From assembly GCA_963773835.1 (NCBI GenBank), contig CAVZCQ010000005.1, forward strand, positions 148,582 to 212,581: 64,000 nt of DNA, given 5' to 3'. The DNA is from JOPF136 sp963773835. GTDB lineage: Bacteria > Acidobacteriota > Terriglobia > Acidiferrales > UBA7541. Shown piece by piece: positions 19,743 through 28,481 of this stretch. The first letter of the stretch is position 1, and the number at the start of each line of letters is the position of its first letter. The notes below the pieces were generated by a model, which saw only the letters and a program-made list of their open reading frames with translations, ran no database searches and had not been told where the DNA came from. The position numbers were made by a program, and so were the translations under genes.

Positions 19743-20408
19743 ATGAGCGCGAAATCAATCCAGCCGGAAGCTCCGAATCCGCCGGGTGTCCCACCGGAAC
19801 GTCCCGCCAGCCTGCTGCGAAAAGTTTGGCGAATTTTCTGCACGTTCTGCGCTATCGCGGGCGCGTGGGGAATCGTCCAGATGCTGTGGGCCGCGCCCGC
19901 CCCGCAGGTTGTACTGAGTCCAGAGGCTGAGCGCAGCGCGGCGCAAAAGCTTGCTGCGCTCGCGGTGCCGCTCCCGCCTTCGCCTGGGGCGAACCAGGCA
20001 CGGCAGATTGCGTTCACGCAGGAGGAGGTGGATTCCTATCTCGCCGCACACTTCCCGCTGCCGGGAGGAGCCGGCGGCGCGGCATCGCCTTCCGGGCAGT
20101 CGAATAGTTCCGTGCGCGATGTGAGGTTGACGTTCGCGGGAGACCGCGCGCGCATCTTTGCGCTGTTTCATCTGGTGGTGAAGGATCTGACTTTCCAGCT
20201 CGAAGGCCGGCTGCACGTGGTGGACGGCTACCTCCGCTTCGAGATCACCGGCGGGAGCCTGGGTTATCTTTCACTGCCGGGATGGGCGCTCAATCAGGGC
20301 CTCTCCCCGCTAATCACCAATCTGGAGGTCCGGAACCGGTTGCGCGTGCCCGAAGACATCCGCGACATCCGCGTGGAAAACGGTGAACTGGTGATCCTGC
20401 GTCAGTGA
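19743..20408 (+). CDS. Hypothetical single-pass membrane protein, 221 aa
   Basis: No family recognised. A short cytoplasmic Pro-rich N-terminus precedes one membrane segment (about residues 29-50). An extracytoplasmic domain then shows FTQEEVDSYLAAHFPL, a Gly/Ser linker, and beta-rich sequence (VRDVRLTFAGDRARIFALFHL, abbreviated). The EEVDSYL and LSPLITNLEV patterns suggest a small lipid- or ligand-binding beta fold, but this is a guess. Confidence 0.6.
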   Translation: MSAKSIQPEAPNPPGVPPERPASLLRKVWRIFCTFCAIAGAWGIVQMLWAAPAPQVVLSPEAERSAAQKLAALAVPLPPSPGANQARQIAFTQEEVDSYLAAHFPLPGGAGGAASPSGQSNSSVRDVRLTFAGDRARIFALFHLVVKDLTFQLEGRLHVVDGYLRFEITGGSLGYLSLPGWALNQGLSPLITNLEVRNRLRVPEDIRDIRVENGELVILRQ

Positions 20409-20460
20409 CGCCTGGAGCGCGAGGCGCGGCGGCGAGGGAGCGTGGAAACGAGAACAGCGA

Positions 20461-20480
20461 TATACTGCATCGAAAGAGGT
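20461..20480 (+). promoter_or_regulatory. Putative -10 box and ribosome site for the HicB/HicA-like pair
   Basis: TATACT at 20461-20466 matches the -10 consensus at five of six positions and lies 18 bases before the AAAGAGGT ribosome site at 20473-20480. No convincing -35 box is seen. The promoter would give a very short leader. Confidence 0.4.
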
Positions 20481-20484
20481 AATC

Positions 20485-20697
20485 ATGGCAGACAGTGAGA
20501 TCATCTTTTCGGTTCAAGAATCGCCCGAGGGCGGCTACGAGGCTCGCGCTCTCGGGCATTCGATCTTCACGCAGGCCGACTCGTTTGAGGAATTAAAGGT
20601 CATGATCCGCGACGCGGTAGCCTGTCATTTCGAACCGGATGAGAAACCGCGCCTCATTCGTCTCCATTTGGTAAAAGACGAGGTCATCCCTGCTTGA
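20485..20697 (+). CDS. HicB-like antitoxin candidate
   Basis: A 70-residue protein with the partial RNase-H-like HicB pattern: IIFSVQESPEGGYEARALGHSIFTQ and ADSFEELKVMIRDAV (abbreviated), typical of the antitoxin N-domain. A C-terminal DNA-binding helix is not obvious, so it may be a short HicB. It overlaps the next gene by four bases (TTGA). HicB proteins block the HicA mRNA interferase. The gene order antitoxin-toxin is the reverse of classical hicAB. Confidence 0.7.
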   Translation: MADSEIIFSVQESPEGGYEARALGHSIFTQADSFEELKVMIRDAVACHFEPDEKPRLIRLHLVKDEVIPA

Positions 20698-20942
20698 GGC
20701 TCCCGCGCGACCTCGGCGGGGCAGAGTTGGCTGCCCTGCTCCGCCGGTACGGATATGAAGCGATCAGACAAACGGGCAGCCACCTTCGCCTCGTCTCCGT
20801 AATAAGAGGCACCGAACACCACATTACGATCCCGCTCCACCGTGCGATTCGGGTCGGAACGCTCGGCGAGATTCTGTCCGACGTTGCGAACTATCTTGAA
20901 ATGGATCGTGCCAGTCTCCTGAAAGAGTTGCTCGGGAAATAG
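20694..20942 (+). CDS. HicA-like mRNA interferase candidate
   Basis: An 82-residue double-stranded-RNA-binding-like protein with the YcfA/HicA signature: LLRRYGYEAIRQTGSHLRL with the catalytic His30, the HHITIPLHRAIRVGTLGEIL strand-helix, and a C-terminal helix (motifs shortened). HicA cleaves mRNA during translation. It begins with a TTG that overlaps the HicB stop, so the two are coupled. Confidence 0.8.
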   Translation: MRLPRDLGGAELAALLRRYGYEAIRQTGSHLRLVSVIRGTEHHITIPLHRAIRVGTLGEILSDVANYLEMDRASLLKELLGK

Positions 20943-21000
20943 CAATGCAGTGCAGGGACGCCGTGCATGTTTTCCGATCGTCGGGGACATCCCAAGACAT

Positions 21001-21393
21001 TTATCGCAGGCGCCGTTTCTTAGGCCGCATCCGGATCTCACCTCCAGCAGAGAGTTGCGCCAGTACTTTTTTCGGCAGGGCGGCGCGGATGATGTCGTAT
21101 GCAGCGTGGAGGAGGCTCCGGATTTCGTCGTCGCGCAACGCGTGTGGTGGCAGGACGGTCACCCAATGATAGCGCGCGGCGTACGCGGCGGGCTCGATGC
21201 CTTCGCGCTCGATGAGCTCGGCAAAACCTTCCGGCGTGGATTTGAAGGATAACCTTCCGAGCTGGCGGTCATCCAAGACAACTGCGGCGTACATTTTTCC
21301 GCCGACTTTGAAAACCAGGTCCGCGCCCCATTGGATTTTCTCCGTGGTGGCGGGCAGCGAGAGGCAGTATTGTCGGATGGCTTCGATGTCCAT
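21001..21393 (-). CDS. MmcQ/YjbR family protein
   Basis: A 130-residue protein of the MmcQ/YjbR fold: DIEAIRQYCLSLPATTEKIQWG at the N-terminus, VFKVGGKMYAAV, an FKSTPEGFAELIEREG core and HWVTV, ending in a basic RMRPKKRRLR tail (motifs shortened). Family members are small cytoplasmic proteins sometimes called DNA-binding; the function is unproven. The reading frame stays open far upstream through the divergent gene, but the ATG at 21393 gives the family's usual length. Only 12 bases separate it from the divergent MBL-fold gene. Confidence 0.85.
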   Translation of the reverse strand: MDIEAIRQYCLSLPATTEKIQWGADLVFKVGGKMYAAVVLDDRQLGRLSFKSTPEGFAELIEREGIEPAAYAARYHWVTVLPPHALRDDEIRSLLHAAYDIIRAALPKKVLAQLSAGGEIRMRPKKRRLR

Positions 21394-21405
21394 CGGGAGG
21401 TTCCC

Positions 21406-22425
21406 ATGAACCGCCGGCTGATTCTTTCGACCTTCTGCGTGACTGCGCTCGGGGCGAGTCTCGCGCTTGCGCGGGCGCCGGCCCGCTGGTCGCCCTCCGG
21501 CGGATTCAGCGCGCGGAACGCGGCTTCCGAAGCGGCGCCGCCTGTCCGGACGCTGAAGATTACCATTCTTTCCACGATGGTGGCCGACGAGGGGATCGGG
21601 GAATGGGGGTTTGCCGCGCTGGTGGAGGCGAACGGCAACCGCATTCTGTACGACACGGGCGCGCGGCCCACAACGGTGCTCGAAAACGCGCGGGAATTGA
21701 AGATCGATCTTTCCGGCGTGCACGACGTGATCCTGAGCCACAACCACTCGGACCACACGGGCGGCCTGGTGACGCTGCGCCGCGAACTCTCGCGCACGAA
21801 CCCCGCCGCGCTCTCCCGCGCGCACGTCGCGCCGGGGATTTTCTACAGCCGGCCGGACGGGCGCGGCGGCGAAGCCAACGCCACGATTGCCGCCCGGCGA
21901 GAATATGAGGCGCTCGGCGGAACCATCATCGAGCACGCGAAACCCGCGGAAATTTTCCCGGGCGTGTGGCTTACCGGGCCGGTCCCGCGCCTCTATCCCG
22001 AGCGCAACTGGAGCGTCACGGGAAAGGTGGCCACGCCCGCGGGGCTGGTGGAAGACACCATCCCCGAGGACCAGGCGCTGGTGTTCGACACCGGGCGCGG
22101 GCTGGTGATGCTCTCCGGCTGCGCCCACGCCGGAATCGTGAACATCCTGGACTACGCGCGCCACATCGTGCGGCCGGCGCCCATTTATGCGGCCATCGGA
22201 GGTTTTCATCTGTTCGCCGCGGACGATGCGAAATTGGACTGGACGGCGTCGAAGCTCCACGAGATGGGCATTCAGGAGTTGCTGGGCGCGCACTGCACGG
22301 GCCTGCACACCGTGTACTACCTGAAAGAAAAACTGGGGTTACCGCGGCAGGCATGCCTGGTGGGAGCGGTGGGCGCGGTGTTCACTCTGGAGAACGGAAT
22401 CGCGCCGGGGCGGCTGGCGCAGTAG
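21406..22425 (+). CDS. Exported MBL-fold metallohydrolase
   Basis: A 339-residue protein with an N-terminal export signal (RRLILSTFCVTALGASLALA) and the metallo-beta-lactamase motif SHNHSDHTGGL. Later metal ligands appear at LSGCAHAGIVN and GAHCTGLHT. The overall pattern resembles the MBL proteins related to the archaeal ribofuranosylaminobenzene 5'-phosphate synthase homologues (DHPS-like). Start ATG 21406 has GGGAGG five bases upstream. The substrate is unknown. Confidence 0.85.
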   Translation: MNRRLILSTFCVTALGASLALARAPARWSPSGGFSARNAASEAAPPVRTLKITILSTMVADEGIGEWGFAALVEANGNRILYDTGARPTTVLENARELKIDLSGVHDVILSHNHSDHTGGLVTLRRELSRTNPAALSRAHVAPGIFYSRPDGRGGEANATIAARREYEALGGTIIEHAKPAEIFPGVWLTGPVPRLYPERNWSVTGKVATPAGLVEDTIPEDQALVFDTGRGLVMLSGCAHAGIVNILDYARHIVRPAPIYAAIGGFHLFAADDAKLDWTASKLHEMGIQELLGAHCTGLHTVYYLKEKLGLPRQACLVGAVGAVFTLENGIAPGRLAQ

Positions 22426-22452
22426 GGGCATCCGCCGCGGCGGATCGTGCCC

Positions 22453-23871
22453 CTACGAGGAAGGGCCGAGCCAGCGGTCGAGAATGTCGCGCGTCTCAAC
22501 GCCGGTGGCTTCGCGGAACCGCAGTGGCAATTCATCTACTCGGAACGCGCGTTGGTTCTTGGCGCTCCAGGCGATCAGATGCCTCAGGGCGTCGCGCAGA
22601 CTCCTCCGGCCGTGCGTTTCCGCTCGGATGCGGTCGTCCATCTCCGCGGCCATAAGCCCGCCGCGGGAAAACGTGAGCTGGCCGACGCGAAAATCGCTGG
22701 CGTACTGTGTAGAAGCGACGAGCGACAATTCGCGGAGCGGCATGCGGCGCAGCTCGGGCGGCGCACCGCGCAGCACGCTTCGAAAACGGCGGTCGAGCAT
22801 TTCCTCACGTTGTTCGGGCGATGCGGCCAGCGCTGCGATGGCGGCGTACTGCGCGAAACCTTCGCTGAACCAAATGGTGTCGATTTTCGGCGCCGCGTCC
22901 CAGGTGAACGGGTAATAGCCTTCACCGTAGCAACGTTTCGGAATCCAGGCGTGCGCCATGTGATGCGCGATGTGATAGCGCAGTCGCGCATCCGGAAACG
23001 CGGCGGGGTCGGCATCGGCGGAAGCCATCGAGGCGTGAAAACTTTCCAGGTGTTCCATGCCGAATCCGTACGCATGTTTTTCCGATACCGGCTTCAGAAA
23101 TTCCAGCACCGCGGTGTAGTGCGGAAAGGAAGGCGCGCTGGAACCCTGGAAATAGGCCAGCATGGCGGCCATGGCCTCGCCGGAAAGGCGCTCGAGGCGT
23201 GCCGCATCCACCGGCGCTTCCGAGTAAAAGGCCAGCGTGAGTGGCGCATCCTTCTCGCGCGCGTAGCGCACGGGCGCAATGCGCGCTTCCGGCCCGAGAA
23301 GGATTTGCGAATCGGCCAGGGCGTAGAAATTCGCGGCGCGGATCGGGCCACCCGCGGGCGCGAGCGTGGAAAACACCGTCCAGCCCTCGGCCGGCTCGAT
23401 TTCGAGCCCGATGGGACGATCCTCTTCTCCCTCGCAGAAGCCGAACACGGAATAACCGAGCAGGAAGAGGTAGCCAGGCCGGACGCGCGAACTGTCCGTC
23501 GCATCGAGGATCTGCTGTTCCATATGCGCGAGGTCCACATCGTACTCGATGCGCGCGGCGCGGCCGACGCGCCAGCGCGGGCCCTGGCCCCGCGTCACCG
23601 CGAGCGGTTTCCCGGCGGCATCGAAAGCCGTGAGGCGCGAGACGAACTGGTCGTAGGGCTCCTCGCTGTACCCCATAGGCAAAGCGCGGGGAATGAGCAG
23701 TGTGCGCGGAACTGTGGCCTCTCTGGACAATTCCATCTGGATATGGACACTCGTGGCGCCCGGCGCGGCATAACTCACGCGGTAGAGCACAGCCGGGCGC
23801 GATTCCCCGCGGCCGCTCCTGGCTGCCGCGAGCATACCGGAGAGAAGGGCGATGAGAAGCAGGGCACGCAT
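22453..23871 (-). CDS. M61-like secreted protein with altered zinc motif
   Basis: A 472-residue exported protein whose layout follows the M61 glycyl aminopeptidase family: an N-terminal beta domain and a catalytic domain with the second zinc motif WFSEGFAQY (Glu337). The first motif, normally HExxH, reads HHMAH (residues 303-307): both zinc His are kept but the general-base Glu is His. The nucleotides at this codon are CAC with no sign of a frameshift. Without that Glu normal peptidase chemistry is unlikely, so it may be a binding protein or a pseudoenzyme. Signal peptide at residues 1-22. Confidence 0.75.
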   Translation of the reverse strand: MRALLLIALLSGMLAAARSGRGESRPAVLYRVSYAAPGATSVHIQMELSREATVPRTLLIPRALPMGYSEEPYDQFVSRLTAFDAAGKPLAVTRGQGPRWRVGRAARIEYDVDLAHMEQQILDATDSSRVRPGYLFLLGYSVFGFCEGEEDRPIGLEIEPAEGWTVFSTLAPAGGPIRAANFYALADSQILLGPEARIAPVRYAREKDAPLTLAFYSEAPVDAARLERLSGEAMAAMLAYFQGSSAPSFPHYTAVLEFLKPVSEKHAYGFGMEHLESFHASMASADADPAAFPDARLRYHIAHHMAHAWIPKRCYGEGYYPFTWDAAPKIDTIWFSEGFAQYAAIAALAASPEQREEMLDRRFRSVLRGAPPELRRMPLRELSLVASTQYASDFRVGQLTFSRGGLMAAEMDDRIRAETHGRRSLRDALRHLIAWSAKNQRAFRVDELPLRFREATGVETRDILDRWLGPSS

Positions 23872-23979
23872 GGCGGCGCGGCCATGCTATCGAAGCGCAC
23901 GCCGGAAGCCAACCCAGGCGTCCATTGACGGCTGCACGCGGCGCGGTTAGGATGGCGCGACGTTTGAGTGGAGGAGAGC

Positions 23980-24222
23980 ATGGCCAAAAAGAACCCGTTC
24001 ACGCAGGCCGCAAAGTCGATCGGCTCCGCCGTGGGCAGCGCGGAGATCGCCGCGCGGGCCGCGGCGGATGCGGCGGAGCACGCCGCGCGCGCCGCAGCCG
24101 AGGCGGCGCAGGACGGTCTCAACCGGGCGCGTAAAGGCATCACGGAACTCAATAAGACCGTGGGCACGCTCGAAAAGGACCTGAAAAAGCTCCAGAAGAA
24201 GATCAAGAAGTCGTTCCGCTAG
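23980..24222 (+). CDS. Small Ala/Lys-rich coiled-coil protein
   Basis: An 80-residue protein that is almost wholly helical. Residues 13-50 are a run of Ala, Glu and Arg with a heptad-like pattern (AARAAADAAEHAARAAAEAA), then a Leu-spaced segment TLEKDLKKLQKKIKK at the C-terminus. It resembles phasin or apolipoprotein-like amphipathic helices in style. No family can be assigned. ATG 23980 is preceded by GGAGGAG. Confidence 0.65.
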   Translation: MAKKNPFTQAAKSIGSAVGSAEIAARAAADAAEHAARAAAEAAQDGLNRARKGITELNKTVGTLEKDLKKLQKKIKKSFR

Positions 24223-24376
24223 GCGCGCGGGCTCGTCTCTCGGCTTTCCGGCCGGCGCAGCGGCGGAGTGCATTCGCCTGTGCTAGCCCCGCCCGCGCTC
24301 GCGCCTCCGCAACCGGAACCTGGCGCTGTCACGGCATGGCGGCGCGCCCCTGCTCGCACTCGCTTCAAGGAGACCG

Positions 24377-25666
24377 ATGTCCGCCAGTTCTACCGACCGC
24401 ACACACTCCGCGCTGGACGTGGAGTGGGTGCGCGCGCAATTCCCCTCGCTCCGCCTGACCGTCAACGGGCATCCTGCGGCGTTTCTCGACGCGCCCGCCG
24501 GCACGCAGGTGCCGCAACAGGTGGCCGACGCGATTTACGACTACCTGCTGCACGAGAACGCCAACACCGCCGGCTCGTTCCTCACCAGCCGGAAGACCGA
24601 CGCGATGCTGGCCGGCGCGCATCAGGCCATGGCCGATTTTTTGGGGTGCGAGCGCGAAGAAGTGTATTTCGGCCAGAACATGACCACGCTCACGTTCGCG
24701 CTGGCCCGCTCCATCGGCCGCGAACTGAACCCCGGCGACGAGATCGTGGTCACTACGCTCGACCACGACGCCAACGTCGCGCCCTGGCGCGCGCTCGAAG
24801 AGCGCGGCATCGTGGTCCGCCAGGTGGATGTGTGCGTTCCCGAGTGCACGCTGGACATGGACGACCTGCGGCAGAAAATCACCGGGCACACGAAGCTGGT
24901 GGCAGTGGGATATGCGGCGAATGCGGTGGGCACCATCAACCACGTGGCGGAGGCGGTGCGGCTGGCCCGCGCCGTGGGCGCATATTCCTTTATCGACGCG
25001 GTGCACTACGCGCCGCACGGGCCCATCGACGTGCGCGCGCTGAGCTGCGACTTCCTGGCCTGCTCCACCTACAAATTTTTCGGCCCGCACATGGGCGTGA
25101 TGTACGGCAAGCGCGAGCACCTAGAGCGGCTGCGGCCCTACAAAGTGCGGCCCGCCCCGGACTACCTGCCCGACCGGTGGGAAACCGGCACGCTCTGCCA
25201 CGAGGGAATTGCCGCAGTCATCGCGGCCGTGGATTACATTGCCAGCATCGGCCGCCGCGCGATTCCCAGTCTTCCGCAGAGCGCCGGAGCGGCGCGGCGC
25301 GAAGCTATCCTCGCGGCCTACCGCGTGATCCAGGAATACGAGGGCGGCCTGATTCGAAAACTGATCGGCGGCCTGATCGAAATCCCCGGGCTCACCATTT
25401 ACGGCATCACCGACCCCGCGCGATTCGACTGGCGCGTGCCGACGGTGGGAATTCGGATGGACCGCGCGAAGCCCCCGAAAATCGCGTCCTACCTCGGCGA
25501 CCGCGGCATCTTCACCTGGGACGGCAACTACTACGCGGTGAACCTCACCGAGCGGCTGGGCGTGGAGAGCGACGGGGGCCTGCTGCGCATCGGCCTGGTG
25601 CACTACAACACCGCGGAAGAAGTGGACCGTCTGCTCGCCGCGCTTCGCGAACTGGCCACGCGATGA
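24377..25666 (+). CDS. Cysteine desulfurase-like PLP enzyme
   Basis: A 429-residue fold-type-I aminotransferase of the class V (NifS/SufS) group, in the subfamily often called cysteine desulfurase-like. Visible are DAPAGTQVP at the N-terminus, HDANVAPW, the SFIDAVHYAPHG Asp-His pair around PLP and the PLP lysine in CSTYKFFGPHMG. Members of this subfamily usually lack a clear Cys-loop, and desulfurase activity is unproven. AAGGAG precedes the ATG. The gene stands alone; no Suf or Isc partner is next to it. Confidence 0.85.
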   Translation: MSASSTDRTHSALDVEWVRAQFPSLRLTVNGHPAAFLDAPAGTQVPQQVADAIYDYLLHENANTAGSFLTSRKTDAMLAGAHQAMADFLGCEREEVYFGQNMTTLTFALARSIGRELNPGDEIVVTTLDHDANVAPWRALEERGIVVRQVDVCVPECTLDMDDLRQKITGHTKLVAVGYAANAVGTINHVAEAVRLARAVGAYSFIDAVHYAPHGPIDVRALSCDFLACSTYKFFGPHMGVMYGKREHLERLRPYKVRPAPDYLPDRWETGTLCHEGIAAVIAAVDYIASIGRRAIPSLPQSAGAARREAILAAYRVIQEYEGGLIRKLIGGLIEIPGLTIYGITDPARFDWRVPTVGIRMDRAKPPKIASYLGDRGIFTWDGNYYAVNLTERLGVESDGGLLRIGLVHYNTAEEVDRLLAALRELATR

Positions 25667-25734
25667 GCCCGGCATGGATTGACGCCCGGCGGACCACGGC
25701 CTAAGATTCGCGCCTTCATTCTGGAGAAAACAAG

Positions 25735-28467
25735 ATGATTCGCAAATTCTCGCTTCTGGTCGCCTTCGGACTGCTGCTCGGCAGCGTCGCCACCGCACAG
25801 GAGCAGCCTGCCGCGAAGAAGCGGCGGGGCAGGCCGCCGAAATCCACCGCGACGTCGCCCGCTGCGGAAACAAAAACTCCAGAATTTCCCGCCGGGCCGC
25901 AACTCGACACCGCGCAGATGCGCGCGCTGAAACCCCGCGCGATCGGCCCGGCCATCATGGGCGGGCGCGTCTCCGACATCGCTTACGACCCGAAAGAAAC
26001 GGCCACGTTCTACATCGCGCTGGGCACCGGCGGCCTGATGAAAACCACGGACAACGGGGCGACGTTTGACGCCGTGTTCGAACACGAGCCGGCGGCGGCC
26101 ATCGGCGCTGTGGTCGTGGCGCCTTCGGATTCGAAAGTCGTCTGGGTGGGCACCGGCGAATCGAACGACCGCAACAGCGAGAGTTGGGGCGACGGCGTCT
26201 ATCGTACGGCAGATGGCGGCGAAACGTGGACGCACGTGGGGCTCGAAAAGAGCCGCATGATTGCCCGTATTGTGGTCCATCCCACGGACCCGAACACCGC
26301 CTGGGCCGCGGTGATGGGCGACATGTGGACGTTCGGCGGCGAACGCGGCCTCTACAAAAGCACCGATGGCGGGAAGTCCTGGGCACGCCAGCTCGCCGCG
26401 CCCGCGCCCTACGACGACCGCACCGGATGCGGCGACGTGGCCCTGGACCCGTCCGATCCGAACACCCTCTATGCGACGCTCTATGCGCGCCAGCGCACGC
26501 CATGGTCATTCGCGAGCGGCCCGAACGTGACCGACGGAAAAAATATCGGCGGAATCTTCAAGAGCACAGACGGCGGCGCCACCTGGAAGAAACTGGAAAA
26601 AGGACTGCCGGAGCGTACGGGACGCGTCGGCCTGTCGCTCCACGCGAAAAACCCGAAAATCGTGTACGCCGTGGTGGGCAGCGACGAAGGCGGCACAGCC
26701 AATATCAGCGATGTGGAAAGCAAACGCGGCGGCGTGTTCCGTTCTGACGACGGCGGCGAAACCTGGACGCGACAGAGCGGCCTGGACCCGCGCCCGTTCT
26801 ATTTCAGCCAGATCCGCGTGGACCCGGCGAACGACCAGCGCGTGTACGTGCTGGGATTCGCCCTGCACGTTTCCGACGACGGCGGCAAGACCTGGCGGGA
26901 AGACCTGGGGCAGAAGCTGCATCCCGATCTGCATGCCATGGCCATCGACCCGCGCAATCCGAAACGGATTCTGCTGGGCACCGACGGCGGCGCCTACCAG
27001 AGCTACAACGCCGGCCAGGTGTGGGCGCACCTGAACCGCATGGCCGCGGGCGAGTTTTATCGCATCAACGCGGACCTCAGCATGCCGTACCGCATCTGCG
27101 GCGGCCTCCAGGACAACGAAAACTGGGTGGGCCCCAGCCGCACCTATTCGACGAACGGCATCCTGAACTACGACTGGCAGTCGCTGGGCGGCGGCGACGG
27201 TTTCTATTGCGCGTTCGACTCGGAAAAACCCAGCGTGCTGTACACCGAATCGCAGGAGGGATACCTGCACCGCATCGACCTCGCCAACGGACAGGTGAAG
27301 CGGCTGCGACCCGAGCCCGCGGAAGGCCAGCCCGCGTTCCGGTTCGATTGGGACGCCCCGCTCATCCACAGCCGGCATGCGAAAGATGTGCTGTATCTGG
27401 CCGGCAACCGCGTCTTCAAGCTGACGCTGCACGGCGAGCAATGGCAGACGATCAGTCCCGACCTTTCCGCTCAGGACCTGCAAAAAACCCAGGCTGCGGG
27501 CAGTGGCGCGGAAAATTATGCCGTGGTGTACTCGCTCATCGAATCGCCGGTGAAGGCCGGGCTGCTCTGGGCCGCCACGGACGACGGCAAAGTGTGGGTG
27601 ACGGAGGACGAAGGCGGGCACTGGACCGATCTGACCGCCAACCTGCCGCCGGAAACCCGTGGCCAGTGGATGAGCCGCATCGAAGCCGGCTGGCAGGACT
27701 CCGGCGTCGCCTACCTCGCCGTGGACGCGCACCGCACCGGCAATTCTGCTCCGCTCGCTTACCGCACTGCGGACGGCGGAAAGACGTGGGAAAAGATTTC
27801 GTCGGATTTGCCCGGCGACGGCCCGGTGAAAGTGGTTCGCGAGGACCCGAAAAACCCCAACCTGCTCTACGCCGGCACCGAATTCGGCCTCTTCGTCAGC
27901 TTCAACCGCGGCGGGCATTGGGTGAAGTTCGGGGGGCTGCCCACGGTGGCCTTCGACGATATTCTGGTGCATCCGCGCGAGCACGATCTGCTGCTGGCCA
28001 CACACGGCCGCAGCCTCTTCGTGGTGGACGACATCGGCCCGCTCGAGGAATTGACGCCGGAGGTCGCGGGAAAAGAGGTGTACCTCTTCCCGCCGCGCCC
28101 GGCACTCGGCCGCTACCTCCTGCCCAGCTACGAGGAATGGAACGGAAAGGCCGTGTATCGCGGCGAAAATCCGCCTGAGGGCGCGCTGCTCAGCTTCTCC
28201 GTAAAGGAACTGAATGGCGAGCAGGCCAAAGTGAAAATCACGAACTCGGAAGGCCAAACGGTTGGGAAAATGAAGCTCACGCCCGTGCCGGGGCTCAATC
28301 GGTTCAATTGGGACCTGAAACCTTCGAAGGAAGTGCTGAACGACTACGGCGGCCTGGGCCCCAAATTCGTGACGCCGGGGGAGTATACCGTCTCGGTCAG
28401 CTACGGCAAAACCACTTCCAGCCAAACTCTGCGCGTGGACATCGCTTCAGGCGTGGAAACGCGCTGA
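25735..28467 (+). CDS. Secreted sialidase/VPS10-type beta-propeller protein
   Basis: A 910-residue exported protein: signal peptide, a basic KKRRGRPPK linker and then two beta-propellers built of BNR/Asp-box repeats (TDNGATF, ADGGETW, TDGGKSW, DDGGETW, ADGGKTW and others). The C-terminal 150 residues form a separate beta domain (VKITNSEGQTVGKMKL). Such proteins, common in Acidobacteria and Bacteroidota, are often annotated as glycosyl hydrolases, but the catalytic residues of true sialidases are not evident. A role in binding or protein sorting outside the cell is as likely as catalysis. Confidence 0.85.
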   Translation: MIRKFSLLVAFGLLLGSVATAQEQPAAKKRRGRPPKSTATSPAAETKTPEFPAGPQLDTAQMRALKPRAIGPAIMGGRVSDIAYDPKETATFYIALGTGGLMKTTDNGATFDAVFEHEPAAAIGAVVVAPSDSKVVWVGTGESNDRNSESWGDGVYRTADGGETWTHVGLEKSRMIARIVVHPTDPNTAWAAVMGDMWTFGGERGLYKSTDGGKSWARQLAAPAPYDDRTGCGDVALDPSDPNTLYATLYARQRTPWSFASGPNVTDGKNIGGIFKSTDGGATWKKLEKGLPERTGRVGLSLHAKNPKIVYAVVGSDEGGTANISDVESKRGGVFRSDDGGETWTRQSGLDPRPFYFSQIRVDPANDQRVYVLGFALHVSDDGGKTWREDLGQKLHPDLHAMAIDPRNPKRILLGTDGGAYQSYNAGQVWAHLNRMAAGEFYRINADLSMPYRICGGLQDNENWVGPSRTYSTNGILNYDWQSLGGGDGFYCAFDSEKPSVLYTESQEGYLHRIDLANGQVKRLRPEPAEGQPAFRFDWDAPLIHSRHAKDVLYLAGNRVFKLTLHGEQWQTISPDLSAQDLQKTQAAGSGAENYAVVYSLIESPVKAGLLWAATDDGKVWVTEDEGGHWTDLTANLPPETRGQWMSRIEAGWQDSGVAYLAVDAHRTGNSAPLAYRTADGGKTWEKISSDLPGDGPVKVVREDPKNPNLLYAGTEFGLFVSFNRGGHWVKFGGLPTVAFDDILVHPREHDLLLATHGRSLFVVDDIGPLEELTPEVAGKEVYLFPPRPALGRYLLPSYEEWNGKAVYRGENPPEGALLSFSVKELNGEQAKVKITNSEGQTVGKMKLTPVPGLNRFNWDLKPSKEVLNDYGGLGPKFVTPGEYTVSVSYGKTTSSQTLRVDIASGVETR

Positions 28468-28481
28468 GGCTACCCCACTCG

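Noticed and set aside
17884..19794. A 636-codon minus-strand frame opposite the S9 peptidase
   Set aside because: Antisense shadow; the peptidase triad and propeller are on the plus strand.
21394..22308. A 435-codon minus-strand frame continuing upstream of the YjbR-like gene
   Set aside because: It runs antisense through the well-supported MBL-fold gene and is Arg/Ala/Gly-rich without motifs. Only the part below 21393 matches a family.
26506..28425. A 639-codon minus-strand frame opposite the sialidase-like gene
   Set aside because: Same shadow pattern; the plus-strand frame has a signal peptide and clear Asp-box repeats.
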